A model generated the notes under the pieces. That model saw nothing but the letters and a program-made list of their open reading frames with translations. It was not told the origin of the DNA and ran no database searches. Positions 19,479 to 27,741 of a DNA stretch of 64,000 bases are shown here, piece by piece. Numbering within the stretch: the stretch's first letter is position 1; each line of letters opens with the position of its first letter. Source of the stretch: Nesterenkonia cremea (lineage in GTDB: Bacteria; Actinomycetota; Actinomycetes; Actinomycetales; Micrococcaceae); assembly GCF_014642675.1 (NCBI RefSeq), contig NZ_BMIS01000003.1:214833-278832 (forward strand), written 5' to 3'. A program made the position numbers and the translations under genes.

Positions 19479-19527
19479 ACAGACTGAGGGCCCCGGATCA
19501 TCGGATGATCCGGGGCCCTCAGTCTGT
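19479..19527. terminator. 24-bp perfect palindrome between greA and ilvA
   Basis: The left arm 19479-19502 (ACAGACTGAGGGCCCC start) is complementary to the right arm 19504-19527 with one base between. It sits in the convergent gap, 15 bp after the greA stop and 27 bp before the ilvA stop, and reads the same in both directions. A bidirectional terminator is the simplest explanation. Confidence 0.75.
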
Positions 19528-19553
19528 CTGGGCTCAGCTGCGGCTGGCGGTGC

Positions 19554-20837
19554 TCAGCTGATGACCAGCGGGTCGTAGCCGTCGCAGCGCAGGTTGTCCA
19601 AGACCTGCTGGGAGTGCTCCTCCCCTTTGGTCTCCATGGTGATGGTGATGGAGACATCGCCCATGGAGAGATCGCTGCCGATGGGGTTGTGGTCCACACC
19701 GGTCACATTGGCATCTGTGTCCGCGATCAGCCGTGAGATGGTGGAGAGCTCGCCCGGACGATCCTGCAGCATGATCTTGATCCGCAGGAAGCGGCTGGCC
19801 GCAGCCAGGCCGTGCTGGATGACACGCATCATGAGCATCGGGTCGATATTGCCTCCCGAGAGCACCGCCACGATGTCCTTGGGCGCCTGGTCACCGGTCA
19901 GCCCCAACTCCTCGAGCTTGCCCTCCATGAGAGCCGCGACGCCGACCGCGCCCGCCGGCTCCACGACCATCTTGGAGCGCTCGAGCAGAAAGATCAGGGC
20001 CCGGGCGATGGCGTTCTCGCTGACGGTGACGACATCGTCCACCAGATCCTTGATGATCTCGAAGGGGATCTCACCGGGTTTGCCCACCGCGATGCCGTCG
20101 GCGATGGTGCGTTTGGCACCCTTGATCGGCACCAGCGCGTCGGCGGCCAGAGAGGGCGGGTAGGCCGCCGCGTTCTCCGCCTGCACACCGATGATCCGGA
20201 TCTCACGTCCGCGGCGGGCCGCCTCCTGCTTGAGCGCGACGGCGGCACCGGCCAGCAGCCCTCCCCCTCCGATGCCCATCAGGACAGTGTCTACCTCAGG
20301 GTTCTGATCCAGGATCTCCAGCCCGATGGTCCCCTGGCCGGCCACCACATCGGTGCTGTTGAACGGATGGATGAACACCGCGCCTGTCTCGGCGGCATGA
20401 CGCTGGGCCTCCGCCAAAGACTCATCCACGGAGGAGCCGTGGAGGACCACTTCGGCGCCGTGGTCTCGGGTAGCCGCCAACTTGGGCAGGGCCACACCGT
20501 GAGGCATGAAGATCATGGCGCGGATGCCGAGCTTCTTGGCCGCCAGGGCCACACCCTGGGCGTGATTGCCCGCTGAGGCCGCCACGACCCCGCGCGCACG
20601 TTCCTCTGGGGAGAGCCGGGCCATGCGAACATAGGCGCCGCGGACCTTGAAGGAGCCGGCCCGCTGGAGGTTCTCCGCCTTCAGGTGCACGGTGGCGTCC
20701 ATCATCCGGCCCAGGGCGCGGGAGTGGTCCATCGGGGTCTTCACGATGACCCCGTCCAACAGCTCGGCTGCGGAGCGGATGTCCTCGAGCCGGACGCTGA
20801 GGTCCTGTCCGGGCACTGTCAGTGCGTCAGCGGTCAT
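19554..20837 (-). CDS. ilvA: Threonine ammonia-lyase (threonine dehydratase)
   Basis: PLP enzyme that deaminates threonine to 2-oxobutanoate, for isoleucine synthesis or catabolism. 427 aa from ATG 20837. PLP Lys64 is in AGSFKVRGA; the glycine-rich phosphate cup is at about residue 180 (MGIGGGGLLAG). The C-terminal part (about 345-427; DRPGELSTISRLIADTDANVTGVDHN) is a single ACT domain, closer to catabolic-type TdcB/short IlvA than to the two-ACT biosynthetic form. Its 5' end overlaps the PerM-family gene by 11 bp, so the two are co-transcribed. Confidence 0.88.
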   Translation of the reverse strand: MTADALTVPGQDLSVRLEDIRSAAELLDGVIVKTPMDHSRALGRMMDATVHLKAENLQRAGSFKVRGAYVRMARLSPEERARGVVAASAGNHAQGVALAAKKLGIRAMIFMPHGVALPKLAATRDHGAEVVLHGSSVDESLAEAQRHAAETGAVFIHPFNSTDVVAGQGTIGLEILDQNPEVDTVLMGIGGGGLLAGAAVALKQEAARRGREIRIIGVQAENAAAYPPSLAADALVPIKGAKRTIADGIAVGKPGEIPFEIIKDLVDDVVTVSENAIARALIFLLERSKMVVEPAGAVGVAALMEGKLEELGLTGDQAPKDIVAVLSGGNIDPMLMMRVIQHGLAAASRFLRIKIMLQDRPGELSTISRLIADTDANVTGVDHNPIGSDLSMGDVSITITMETKGEEHSQQVLDNLRCDGYDPLVIS

Positions 20838-22338
20838 CCTTGTCCTTCTCCTCCTGCTGTTCCTCATCGCGCTCCTGCACCTTTGCCCGGGCCTGCGAGG
20901 CTGCGGCCTCGGTGACTCCTCCGGGGAGATCGGATCTCTCCGACTGGCTCAGCTGGTGATCCAACGGCTCCTCCCCCACGGACGGCCCCTGTCCCCGGCG
21001 GGCGAAGGCGGGCTTATCCGGGTCCATGCCCGGCACCGTCTCCTTGATCCTGCGCTTCAGCGCGGCCAGCGTCTCCTCATCCTCAGCTTCCTGCTGCTGC
21101 CGGGCAGCTTCTTGGAGGACGAGGGCCTCCTTCTGTTCTCGCTCCATCTGTAAGGCCAAGTCGTCGTTGCGCCACTGCTCCTTGGCGATGTACTGGGTGG
21201 CTCTGTTGACGAAGGCCAGCACCGGCACGGCGAAGAGCGCACCGACGATGCCCAGCAGCGAGGAGCCGGCGGTCACGGCCAGCACCACAGCCAGCGGGTG
21301 CAGCTTGACCGCCTTGCCCATCACGATGGGCTGCAACACATTGGATTCGATCTGCTGGACCAGCAGCACCACACCGAGCATCAGCAGCGCGTTGACCGGT
21401 CCGTTGGCCACCAGGGCCAGCAGCACGGCGATGATGCCGGTGACCACGGCGCCGACGATCGGGATGAAGGAGGCCAGGAAGACCAGCACACCGATCGGGA
21501 AGAACAGCGGAACACCCAGGATGAAGGCACCCAGGGCGATGCCGACGGCGTCCACGGCGGCCACGAAGACCTGGACCCTCATATAGGTGCCCAGGGCCTT
21601 CCAGCCCTTGCGGCCGGCGCCGTGGATGGCCGGACGGTGCTTACGCGGGACGAAGTTGACCGAGAAATCCCAGATTCGGCGGCCGTCGGCCAGGAAGAAG
21701 ATCAGGGTGAACAGAGCGAGGATGCCGCCGATGGTCAGGTTGCCCGCGAAGGAACCGACCGCCATGGCGCCACCCATGATGGCGTCCGAGTTCTCGGAGA
21801 CGAAGTTCTGAGCCTCCTCCAGCCAGGACTGGAACTCCTCCGGGGAGATGTCGATGCCGTAACCCTGGGCCACGTCGTCGGCCATGTTGACCAGTTCGAT
21901 GGCTCCCTCTGTCACCTGGTCGGCCATATCGGCGAAGCCCTCGACGATCTCCTGGCCCACCAGCCAGAGCAGCCCGAAGACGAAGCCCAGGAAGATCAGG
22001 ATCGTCATGATCGCTGAGAGCACTGCCGGTATCTTGGCCCTGCGCAGCAGCGAGTGCAACGGCTTGAGCAGTGTGGTCAGCAGGGCCGCCACCATCAGCG
22101 GGATCAGCAGCAGCGAGACGTAGCTGAGCAGCCAGATCAGCACGCCGGCAAAGATCAGGATGACGATGACCCGCCAGGCCCACTCCGCAGCGATGCGCAC
22201 CCCCCACGGGATGTCCTCCTGGAGGCGCTCCTCATCGCTCTTCAGCGGCGGTTCGTCGGAGAAGCCCTGCTGGTGCTCCTGGTGTGCAGCCCGGCTGCCC
22301 GGCGTCGTAGTCTCCGACGCAGTGTTCTCAGCGCTCAT
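20827..22338 (-). CDS. AI-2E transporter / PerM-family membrane protein
   Basis: 503 aa. A polar N-terminus of about 45 residues is followed by about eight transmembrane helices of the AI-2E exporter superfamily, with the typical FIPIVGAVVTGIIAVLLAL and QQIESNVLQPIVMGKAVKLHPLAVVLAV blocks. A long charged C-terminal tail (from about residue 400; many Glu/Gln/Lys) looks like a cytoplasmic coiled coil and is longer than usual. The substrate is unknown; autoinducer-2 export is only shown for TqsA. The -10 box CAGGAT (22351-22346) lies 7 nt before the ATG. Co-transcribed with ilvA. Confidence 0.85.
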   Translation of the reverse strand: MSAENTASETTTPGSRAAHQEHQQGFSDEPPLKSDEERLQEDIPWGVRIAAEWAWRVIVILIFAGVLIWLLSYVSLLLIPLMVAALLTTLLKPLHSLLRRAKIPAVLSAIMTILIFLGFVFGLLWLVGQEIVEGFADMADQVTEGAIELVNMADDVAQGYGIDISPEEFQSWLEEAQNFVSENSDAIMGGAMAVGSFAGNLTIGGILALFTLIFFLADGRRIWDFSVNFVPRKHRPAIHGAGRKGWKALGTYMRVQVFVAAVDAVGIALGAFILGVPLFFPIGVLVFLASFIPIVGAVVTGIIAVLLALVANGPVNALLMLGVVLLVQQIESNVLQPIVMGKAVKLHPLAVVLAVTAGSSLLGIVGALFAVPVLAFVNRATQYIAKEQWRNDDLALQMEREQKEALVLQEAARQQQEAEDEETLAALKRRIKETVPGMDPDKPAFARRGQGPSVGEEPLDHQLSQSERSDLPGGVTEAAASQARAKVQERDEEQQEEKDKDDR

Positions 22339-22366
22339 AGTTCCTATCCTGACATGTTCCTCAGAC

Positions 22367-22419
22367 AAAAGACGGCGGGCCCGCCCCGCACCGAGAGTGC
22401 GTGGGGCGGACCCGCCGTC
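22367..22419 (-). terminator. Intrinsic terminator of the BI-1/YccA gene
   Basis: The left arm 22371-22391 pairs with 22397-22419 (GACGGCGGG with CCCGCCGTC, then CCGCCCC with GGGGCGG), loop CCGAG. On the minus strand the stem is followed directly by TTTT (complement of 22370-22367). It is 24 bp past the yccA stop. Confidence 0.85.
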
Positions 22420-22442
22420 GTTCAGCTGAGCCGTGTGAGTGG

Positions 22443-23369
22443 TCAGTCCGCCATCGAGCGTACGATCGCGATGATGCGGAGAATCTCGATGTAGAGCCAG
22501 ACCAGGGAGACCGTGAGACCGAAGGCCGCGGCCCAACCGTACTTCTGTGCCACACCGGCCTGCACACCCTCCTGGATGTTGGTGAAGTCCAGGACCAGGG
22601 AGTAGGTGGCCAGCAGGATGGCGAACGCGCCGATGGCCAGACCCAGCCAGCCCTCACGCAGGCCGAACATGCCGCCCATGTCGGTGAAGATCATCAGGCC
22701 GAGGTTCATGAGGCTGAAGACCAGGTAGGCCATGGCAGCGACCATGAACATCTTGGTCAGCTTGGGAGTGGCACGGACCTTGCCGGACTTGAACAGCGCC
22801 AGCACGGTGCCGAAGACCGCCAGGGTGGCCAGCACAGCCTGCACGGCGATGCCGGGGAACTGAATCTCCAGGACCATGGTGATGGCGCCGAGCACCACAC
22901 CCTGGGTGAAGCTGTAGGCAAGGATCAGACCGGGGTTCGGCTCCTTCTTGAAGGCGTTGACGAAGCCCAGCACGATCCCGGCCACCAGGGCCGGGAGCAC
23001 CAGTGCCATCATCGCACCCGGGTTGAAGGCACCCAGGGTCACGATCACGCCGACACCCACCAGCAGAACGGCGAAGGAGGTCACCGTCTTGCGGATGACG
23101 TCGTCGTAGGTCATCGGGGCGCCCTGGGAGCCGGCGGCGTCCGGGAGGCCGTACTGCTGCTCCAGCGGATCGCGGCCGGCGGTCTGGCTGGGGGCCTGCT
23201 GCCTCTGGCCGGGCATGCCGTACTGCTGGGCGAAGGGCTGGCCCTGGGAGGGGTGCTGCTGGGACTGCTCACGCACACCCTGGTCGTCCATGTAGAAGCG
23301 GCGGCGCTCGCGCTTCTGCTCGCTGAACTGATCAGGGAAGGCCTGAGAGTTGAAGATCGGGTTGGACAT
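22443..23369 (-). CDS. Bax inhibitor-1 / YccA-family membrane protein
   Basis: 308 aa. A Gln/Pro-rich cytoplasmic N-terminus of about 85 residues (QQHPSQGQPFAQQYG) is followed by seven hydrophobic helices of the BI-1 fold, including GWLGLAIGAFAILLATYSLVLDFTNI with its conserved Asp and a C-terminal WLYIEILRIIAIVRS. E. coli relatives interact with the FtsH protease, and others are calcium leak channels. The -10 box TACGGT (23381-23376) is 6 nt before the ATG. Transcribed alone with a strong terminator. Confidence 0.88.
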   Translation of the reverse strand: MSNPIFNSQAFPDQFSEQKRERRRFYMDDQGVREQSQQHPSQGQPFAQQYGMPGQRQQAPSQTAGRDPLEQQYGLPDAAGSQGAPMTYDDVIRKTVTSFAVLLVGVGVIVTLGAFNPGAMMALVLPALVAGIVLGFVNAFKKEPNPGLILAYSFTQGVVLGAITMVLEIQFPGIAVQAVLATLAVFGTVLALFKSGKVRATPKLTKMFMVAAMAYLVFSLMNLGLMIFTDMGGMFGLREGWLGLAIGAFAILLATYSLVLDFTNIQEGVQAGVAQKYGWAAAFGLTVSLVWLYIEILRIIAIVRSMAD

Positions 23370-23526
23370 CGTGTGACCGTACTCCTATCGGTGCTGGCGG
23401 ATGTACCTGTGAACCATCCTAACGCACACCGGACGTGATCTATGCCTGGAGACTCTCGTCTGAAGCGGGCTGAGGCCACGTCCCGTTCCCCGCCGACCAG
23501 CAGGTCGACCGGTATCAGGCTCCGAG

Positions 23527-24501
23527 TCAGCCTGAAGCGTCCAGCAGATGGTTGGGGAGGCGATTTCCCGGTGCCTTGCCGCGGATATGCAATAGGTCTC
23601 GCGCATGAGTGTGAAGCCTGATGTCCTCAGCACTGACCGGCACCCAGGCGGGTATCGACATTGATGTGCCTGACTCGTCACGGGCCACCATGACAGTGAG
23701 ACCATAGGTGGTCAGGTGAAATTCCAAGGTCTTGGGGTCTGCCGACCGCACGTGAACGGCGACGTGCATACCCTTCGTGCCGGTGTACACCAGGCGCGCT
23801 TCGACTTCGACGAGATCTCCGATCCGCAGGGGCCGGTAGAAGCGGATCCCTCCTGAGAACACTGCCACTGTGTCCATCCCGCAGTAGCGAGAGGCGCATA
23901 CGGCGGCCGCCTGGTCGATCCACTCCATCACCACTCCGCCGTGCACTTTGCCGCCCCAATTGACGTCAGTGGGCACAGCGAGAAACCGGAGCATAGTGCG
24001 TTCAGCAGTACCGCCATCTGTGTACTCTTGGCCGCTCATGGCCCGGACGATCTCTTTGCGCACCTCTATTCTGGCTTCGGCGTGATCGTATTCGCGTTGC
24101 TGCCACTCGGTCTGCGGAGTCCAGGAGGGAACCGGCGTGGGCTTCCCCGTATCATCGACTGCCACGAAGATCACCAGGCAGGATGTTGAGGCATTGGTCT
24201 GACCTCCCTGCGGATCGCTGGAGGTCACCGTGGTACGAATGTGCATCGAGGAGCTGCCGGTATAGACGATGGTTGCCGTCACCTCGACCATCTCTCCGAC
24301 TTGCACGGGATCGGCAAAGTGAATGTTTCCCACATACGCAGTCACGCAGTAGGTCTTCGCCCACCCCACAGCGGCGGCATACGCCGCTTTGTCGACCCAG
24401 TTGAGCACCGTCCCGGCGTCCACAGAGCCTGAAGCCCCGGCATCGGTGGGCGCGGCGAGAAAACGCAGGGTGACCGAGTTCTTCGCGGATGATGATGTCA
24501 T
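23527..24501 (-). CDS. Double-hotdog acyl-CoA thioesterase
   Basis: 324 aa from ATG 24501. Two tandem hotdog domains with matching starts: VTLRFLAAPTDAGASGSVDAGTVLNWVDKAAYAAA (about residue 10 on) and TMLRFLAVPTDVNWGGKVHGGVVMEWIDQAAAV (about 165 on). Each has the VxxGxxLxWxDxAA helix in which the Asp is catalytic. This duplicated layout is that of acyl-CoA hydrolases such as eukaryotic ACOT7. It probably hydrolyses medium- or long-chain acyl-CoA. The GC content is a little lower than in the neighbours. It lies downstream of the tRNA on the same strand. Confidence 0.85.
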   Translation of the reverse strand: MTSSSAKNSVTLRFLAAPTDAGASGSVDAGTVLNWVDKAAYAAAVGWAKTYCVTAYVGNIHFADPVQVGEMVEVTATIVYTGSSSMHIRTTVTSSDPQGGQTNASTSCLVIFVAVDDTGKPTPVPSWTPQTEWQQREYDHAEARIEVRKEIVRAMSGQEYTDGGTAERTMLRFLAVPTDVNWGGKVHGGVVMEWIDQAAAVCASRYCGMDTVAVFSGGIRFYRPLRIGDLVEVEARLVYTGTKGMHVAVHVRSADPKTLEFHLTTYGLTVMVARDESGTSMSIPAWVPVSAEDIRLHTHARDLLHIRGKAPGNRLPNHLLDASG

Positions 24502-24583
24502 GGGCGGTCCTTGCGGCCCGGAGACTGGTGCAACCACCGTACACGGCACCATCCATCAACCGTAGCCCGACACATCACACAAG

Positions 24584-24657
24584 TGCCCCCAGTGGGACTC
24601 GAACCCACACTGGACCGATTTTAAGTCGGCGGCCTCTGCCGATTGGGCTATGGGGGC
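24584..24657 (-). tRNA. tRNA with UAA anticodon (tRNA-Leu by codon), short variable arm
   Basis: 74 nt. Acceptor GCCCCCA/TGGGGGC, TA at 8-9, D arm GCC/GGC with CGG loop, anticodon stem GCCGA/TCGGT with loop CTTAAAA (anticodon TAA, reads UUA), variable region CCAGT of only 5 nt, T arm GTGGG-TTCGAGT-CCCAC, discriminator A. CCA is not encoded. Bacterial tRNA-Leu normally has a long class II variable arm, so this class I shape is unexpected. Its 5' end lies 2 nt from the hairpin at 24660-24689. Confidence 0.85.
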
Positions 24658-24659
24658 AA

Positions 24660-24689
24660 GAAGCGGGTCGCCAGGAGACGACCCGCTTC
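24660..24689 (-). terminator. Hairpin between ndh and the tRNA gene
   Basis: Perfect 11-bp stem GAAGCGGGTCG / CGACCCGCTTC with an 8-nt loop, 26 bp past the ndh stop. Only a weak T-run follows on the minus strand (TTCTTG), and that enters the tRNA 5' end at once. It may be a terminator for ndh or a processing structure in an ndh-tRNA transcript. Confidence 0.55.
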
Positions 24690-24715
24690 AGCGCATACGC
24701 GGCTGCTTCAGCCTC

Positions 24716-26119
24716 CTACTTGGCGGCCTTGTCCTTCTTCCTGCCGCCGCCTGCGGCCTCCTCGAACTGCCGGCGCGGGGTCTCCAGATCCCGCAGGGCA
24801 GTGAAGTCGCGGCCGAAGAGCATCTCGTTGAGCCAGCCGCCGGCCACGCGCACAGTGCGCTCCACCGTGGGGATCGCGTAGCCGTGGTAGCCGCGGTGTG
24901 CCAGCCATGCGGGGAAGCCCTTGAGCTTGATGCCCATCGGATTGCCCACGCCCTTGTAGAGGCCCAGGCCTGCCACGGCGCCGAGGGACTCGTGCTTGTA
25001 CTCCTCGACCTTGCCCTGGCCGTAGCGTTCGGCCAGCAGGTTCTTGACCAGCTGCTTGGCCTGCCGGGAGGCGTGCTGAGCGTTGGGGACGCAGAAACCG
25101 CCCGGGCCCTTGCCGGTGAGGTCCGGGATGGCAGCGATGTCACCGGCGGTCCAGGCGCCCTCAAAGGCGTTGCCATCCTCTCCGGTGACCCGCAGAGTGG
25201 CAGAGCCCTTGATGCGGCCCCGCTCGTCGATCGGGAAGCCGGAGGACTTGGCCACTGCGTTGGCGGCCACGCCTGCGGTCCAGACCAGGGTGTCGGCCTC
25301 GAAACGGTCCAGCTCGGACTTATCTGCCATGTTGATCAGCTGCAGCTCGCCGTCCACGGCGGAGCCCAGCGAGGTGTTGAGCATGACCTCGATGCCGCGG
25401 CTTCGCAGGTGCTCCACCACGCCCTCGGCCTGCTCCTCGGAGACCTCGGGCATGATGCGGCCCATGGCCTCCACCATCACGACGCGCACATCGGACTGGC
25501 TCAGCCGCGGGTTGTGGTCCACCGCGGCACGGATGATGTCCTCCATCTCGGCGATGGCCTCGACGCCGGCGAAGCCGCCGCCGACCACGGTGAAGCTCAG
25601 GGCACGGGCCTTGGCCTTCTCGTCGGTCATCGTGGAGGCGGCCTCGATGCGCTCCAGGATGTGGTTGCGCAGGCTCAGCGCCTCTTCGATGGTCTTCAGA
25701 CCGATGCCCTGCTCGGCCAGCCCCTCGATCGGGAAGGTGCGGGTGGTCGCACCGGCGGCCATGATGATGTCCTGGTAGGGAACCTCGACGCTCTGGACCT
25801 CGCCCTGCTCCGGATCACCGATGCCGACCACAGCCACCTTGGCCTCAGGGTCCACCGAGGTGACCTTGCCGGTGAGGATCTCAGTGTCCTTCAGGTGCTT
25901 GCGGTGGTTGACCACGGCATGGCGAGCCTCGATGTGGCCGCCGACGACCTCCGGCAGGAACGGCTGGTAGGTCATGTACGGCAGCGGGTCCACCAGGGTG
26001 ACCACACCACCTTCGGCCTTCACCTTCTTCTGCAGCAGCTTGGCTGCGATCAGGCCGACGTATCCGCCGCCGACGATGAGGACACGAGGTTTCTCTGAGA
26101 GCTTCTGCGAGATTGCCAT
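24716..26119 (-). CDS. ndh: Type II NADH dehydrogenase (NDH-2)
   Basis: Single-subunit, non-proton-pumping NADH:menaquinone oxidoreductase bound to the inner membrane face. 467 aa from ATG 26119. FAD motif VLIVGGGYVGLIAA (about residues 13-26), NAD motif FTVVGGGFAGVEAIAEM (about 167-183), quinone-site-like AQHASRQAKQL, and the C-terminal amphipathic region GFPAWLAHRGYHGYAIPTVERTVRV. The -10 box TAGGAT (26132-26127) lies 7 nt before this ATG, while the in-frame ATG at 26128 is inside the -10 box, which settles the start. Predicted leaderless. Confidence 0.92.
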   Translation of the reverse strand: MAISQKLSEKPRVLIVGGGYVGLIAAKLLQKKVKAEGGVVTLVDPLPYMTYQPFLPEVVGGHIEARHAVVNHRKHLKDTEILTGKVTSVDPEAKVAVVGIGDPEQGEVQSVEVPYQDIIMAAGATTRTFPIEGLAEQGIGLKTIEEALSLRNHILERIEAASTMTDEKAKARALSFTVVGGGFAGVEAIAEMEDIIRAAVDHNPRLSQSDVRVVMVEAMGRIMPEVSEEQAEGVVEHLRSRGIEVMLNTSLGSAVDGELQLINMADKSELDRFEADTLVWTAGVAANAVAKSSGFPIDERGRIKGSATLRVTGEDGNAFEGAWTAGDIAAIPDLTGKGPGGFCVPNAQHASRQAKQLVKNLLAERYGQGKVEEYKHESLGAVAGLGLYKGVGNPMGIKLKGFPAWLAHRGYHGYAIPTVERTVRVAGGWLNEMLFGRDFTALRDLETPRRQFEEAAGGGRKKDKAAK

Positions 26120-26154
26120 GTGCGCCATCCTAATACAGACGACGCCGCCCCAAT

Positions 26155-27741
26155 TCACCCCTTTCGGCGTGAGCTCAGATGCACGGCGGCCACAGCGATG
26201 ATCGCTATGGTCAGCAGTCCGGCCGCACCCAGGACGGCCGGTCCGGCCCAATCCTGGACGGTGCTCGCCTCGGAGGCCTGAGGCCGCTCGCGCGGGTCAC
26301 CCTCCGGACTGGCCTCCACGCTGGAGGCCTCCGGGATATCCTCGTGGCCGCCGGCCTCGTCATCGTCGCGGCGGTGCACGCGGATCCACTCTTCGAGCGT
26401 GTCGTATTCGTCCTCGTCGAACTGCGGCACGTCGTCGCTGTTGACGGCCTGGTCCACGTTGAGCACACCGTGTCCGTACTCGGGATCGATCTCGTCGTCG
26501 CCGTTCTCCGGATCAGCGGTGGAGACCAGGCGGTGCATGACCTCCGGTGCGCTGAGGTCCGGGTGGGCGGCCATCACCAGGGCCGCGGCGCCGGCCACGA
26601 TCGGAGCGGCCGCGGATGTGCCGTCCCACAGGTGGTAGCTGTCCTCGAGGTCGGCGCCGGGAATGCGCTCACCGGCGGCGGCCAGGTCGATGGCGATGCC
26701 CTGGGTGGAGGCGTCCTCGGAGATGTTGCGGTCCTCGTCCACTCCGGCCACGGTCAACACACCGGGGATGGTGGCCGGAGCGCCGGCCGACATATGGCCG
26801 GATCCGCGGTTGCCGGCGGAGGCGACCACCAGCACGTCGTTCTCAGCGGCGTGCATGAAGGCGTCGTCCCAGGACTCGGGCCACTCCACAGCACCGGAGC
26901 CCACGGACATGTTGATGATGTCGGCACCGTTGTCCACCGCCCAGACCACGGCCTCGGCGATCTGCTCCTCGGCGTCGGAGCCGTGCGGGTTGGAGTCTGC
27001 CAGCAGCAGGGAGGCGCTCAGGATGTCGGCCTCGGGGGCCACACCGATGAGTCCGCCGGAGTCGTCGTCGCCGTCGTCGTCCTCATCATCGGCAGGGATC
27101 AGGCTGGTGGAGGTGAGCAGATCGGAGGAGGCGGGTGCGACGCCCTCGGCGGTGATGCCCGAGGTGCCCATGTTCTCGAGGTCGTCACGGATCTCCTCCC
27201 GCCAGTTCTCGCCGTACATGTCCTCGATGATCTCTTCCCACTCGTCGCCGTAGATCATCTCGAGCTCTTCCTCGAGCTCCTCGAAGACCTCGTCCCACTC
27301 CTCCTCGGTGAGATCCTCGTAGTCGCCCTCGCCGAGGTCCTCGCCCTGTTCGGGGGCCTCTTCGAGCTCGTCGTCGGTGGGCTCGTGGCCGCGGCCGGCG
27401 GCCAGAGCCGCCACAGAGGTGCCGTGCCAGGGAGCCATCTGGTCCTCGACCGGGCTGCCGTCGTCTCCGGCGCCGGAGACGTCGGTGCCGTCCACCACGA
27501 CGCCTTCGAGAGTGGGGTGATCAGCATCCACGCCGGTGTCCAGCACCGCGATGGTGACGTCCTCACCGCGGGTGGTGTCCCAGGCATCCTCGATCCCATA
27601 GTCCTCGAGGTAGTACTGGGCGTCGCGCCAGGCGTCGGCGGAGGCATCCGGTGCGTTGACCACCGACGGCGCGGAGGCCAGCGGGGTCAGCAGCGCCGCC
27701 GCTGCGACCAGTCCGCCTGTCTGCTTGATCTTTCCGTTCAT
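26155..27741 (-). CDS. Membrane-anchored subtilisin-family (S8) serine protease with acidic insertion
   Basis: 528 aa. Signal peptide (residues 1-30), catalytic triad Asp68 (VLDTGVD), His106 (WHGTSVAA) and Ser376 (DGTSAAAP), oxyanion Asn311 (SAGNRG), and a C-terminal helix (WAGPAVLGAAGLLTIAIIAVAAVHL) with a basic stop. This layout resembles mycosins and other cell-wall-anchored subtilases, but no type VII secretion genes are adjacent. Residues about 118-230 are a Glu/Asp-rich insertion between the His and the IGVAPEADI strand, ending in an Asp cluster. The ATG overlaps the ppx stop (ATGA), so it is last in the ftsB-DUF501-ppx operon. Confidence 0.88.
   Translation of the reverse strand: MNGKIKQTGGLVAAAALLTPLASAPSVVNAPDASADAWRDAQYYLEDYGIEDAWDTTRGEDVTIAVLDTGVDADHPTLEGVVVDGTDVSGAGDDGSPVEDQMAPWHGTSVAALAAGRGHEPTDDELEEAPEQGEDLGEGDYEDLTEEEWDEVFEELEEELEMIYGDEWEEIIEDMYGENWREEIRDDLENMGTSGITAEGVAPASSDLLTSTSLIPADDEDDDGDDDSGGLIGVAPEADILSASLLLADSNPHGSDAEEQIAEAVVWAVDNGADIINMSVGSGAVEWPESWDDAFMHAAENDVLVVASAGNRGSGHMSAGAPATIPGVLTVAGVDEDRNISEDASTQGIAIDLAAAGERIPGADLEDSYHLWDGTSAAAPIVAGAAALVMAAHPDLSAPEVMHRLVSTADPENGDDEIDPEYGHGVLNVDQAVNSDDVPQFDEDEYDTLEEWIRVHRRDDDEAGGHEDIPEASSVEASPEGDPRERPQASEASTVQDWAGPAVLGAAGLLTIAIIAVAAVHLSSRRKG

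Noticed and set aside
26155..27741. Mycosin of a type VII secretion system
   Set aside because: The architecture fits, but no EccB-E, WXG100 or PE/PPE genes lie nearby and the gene is fused by overlap to the ppx operon.
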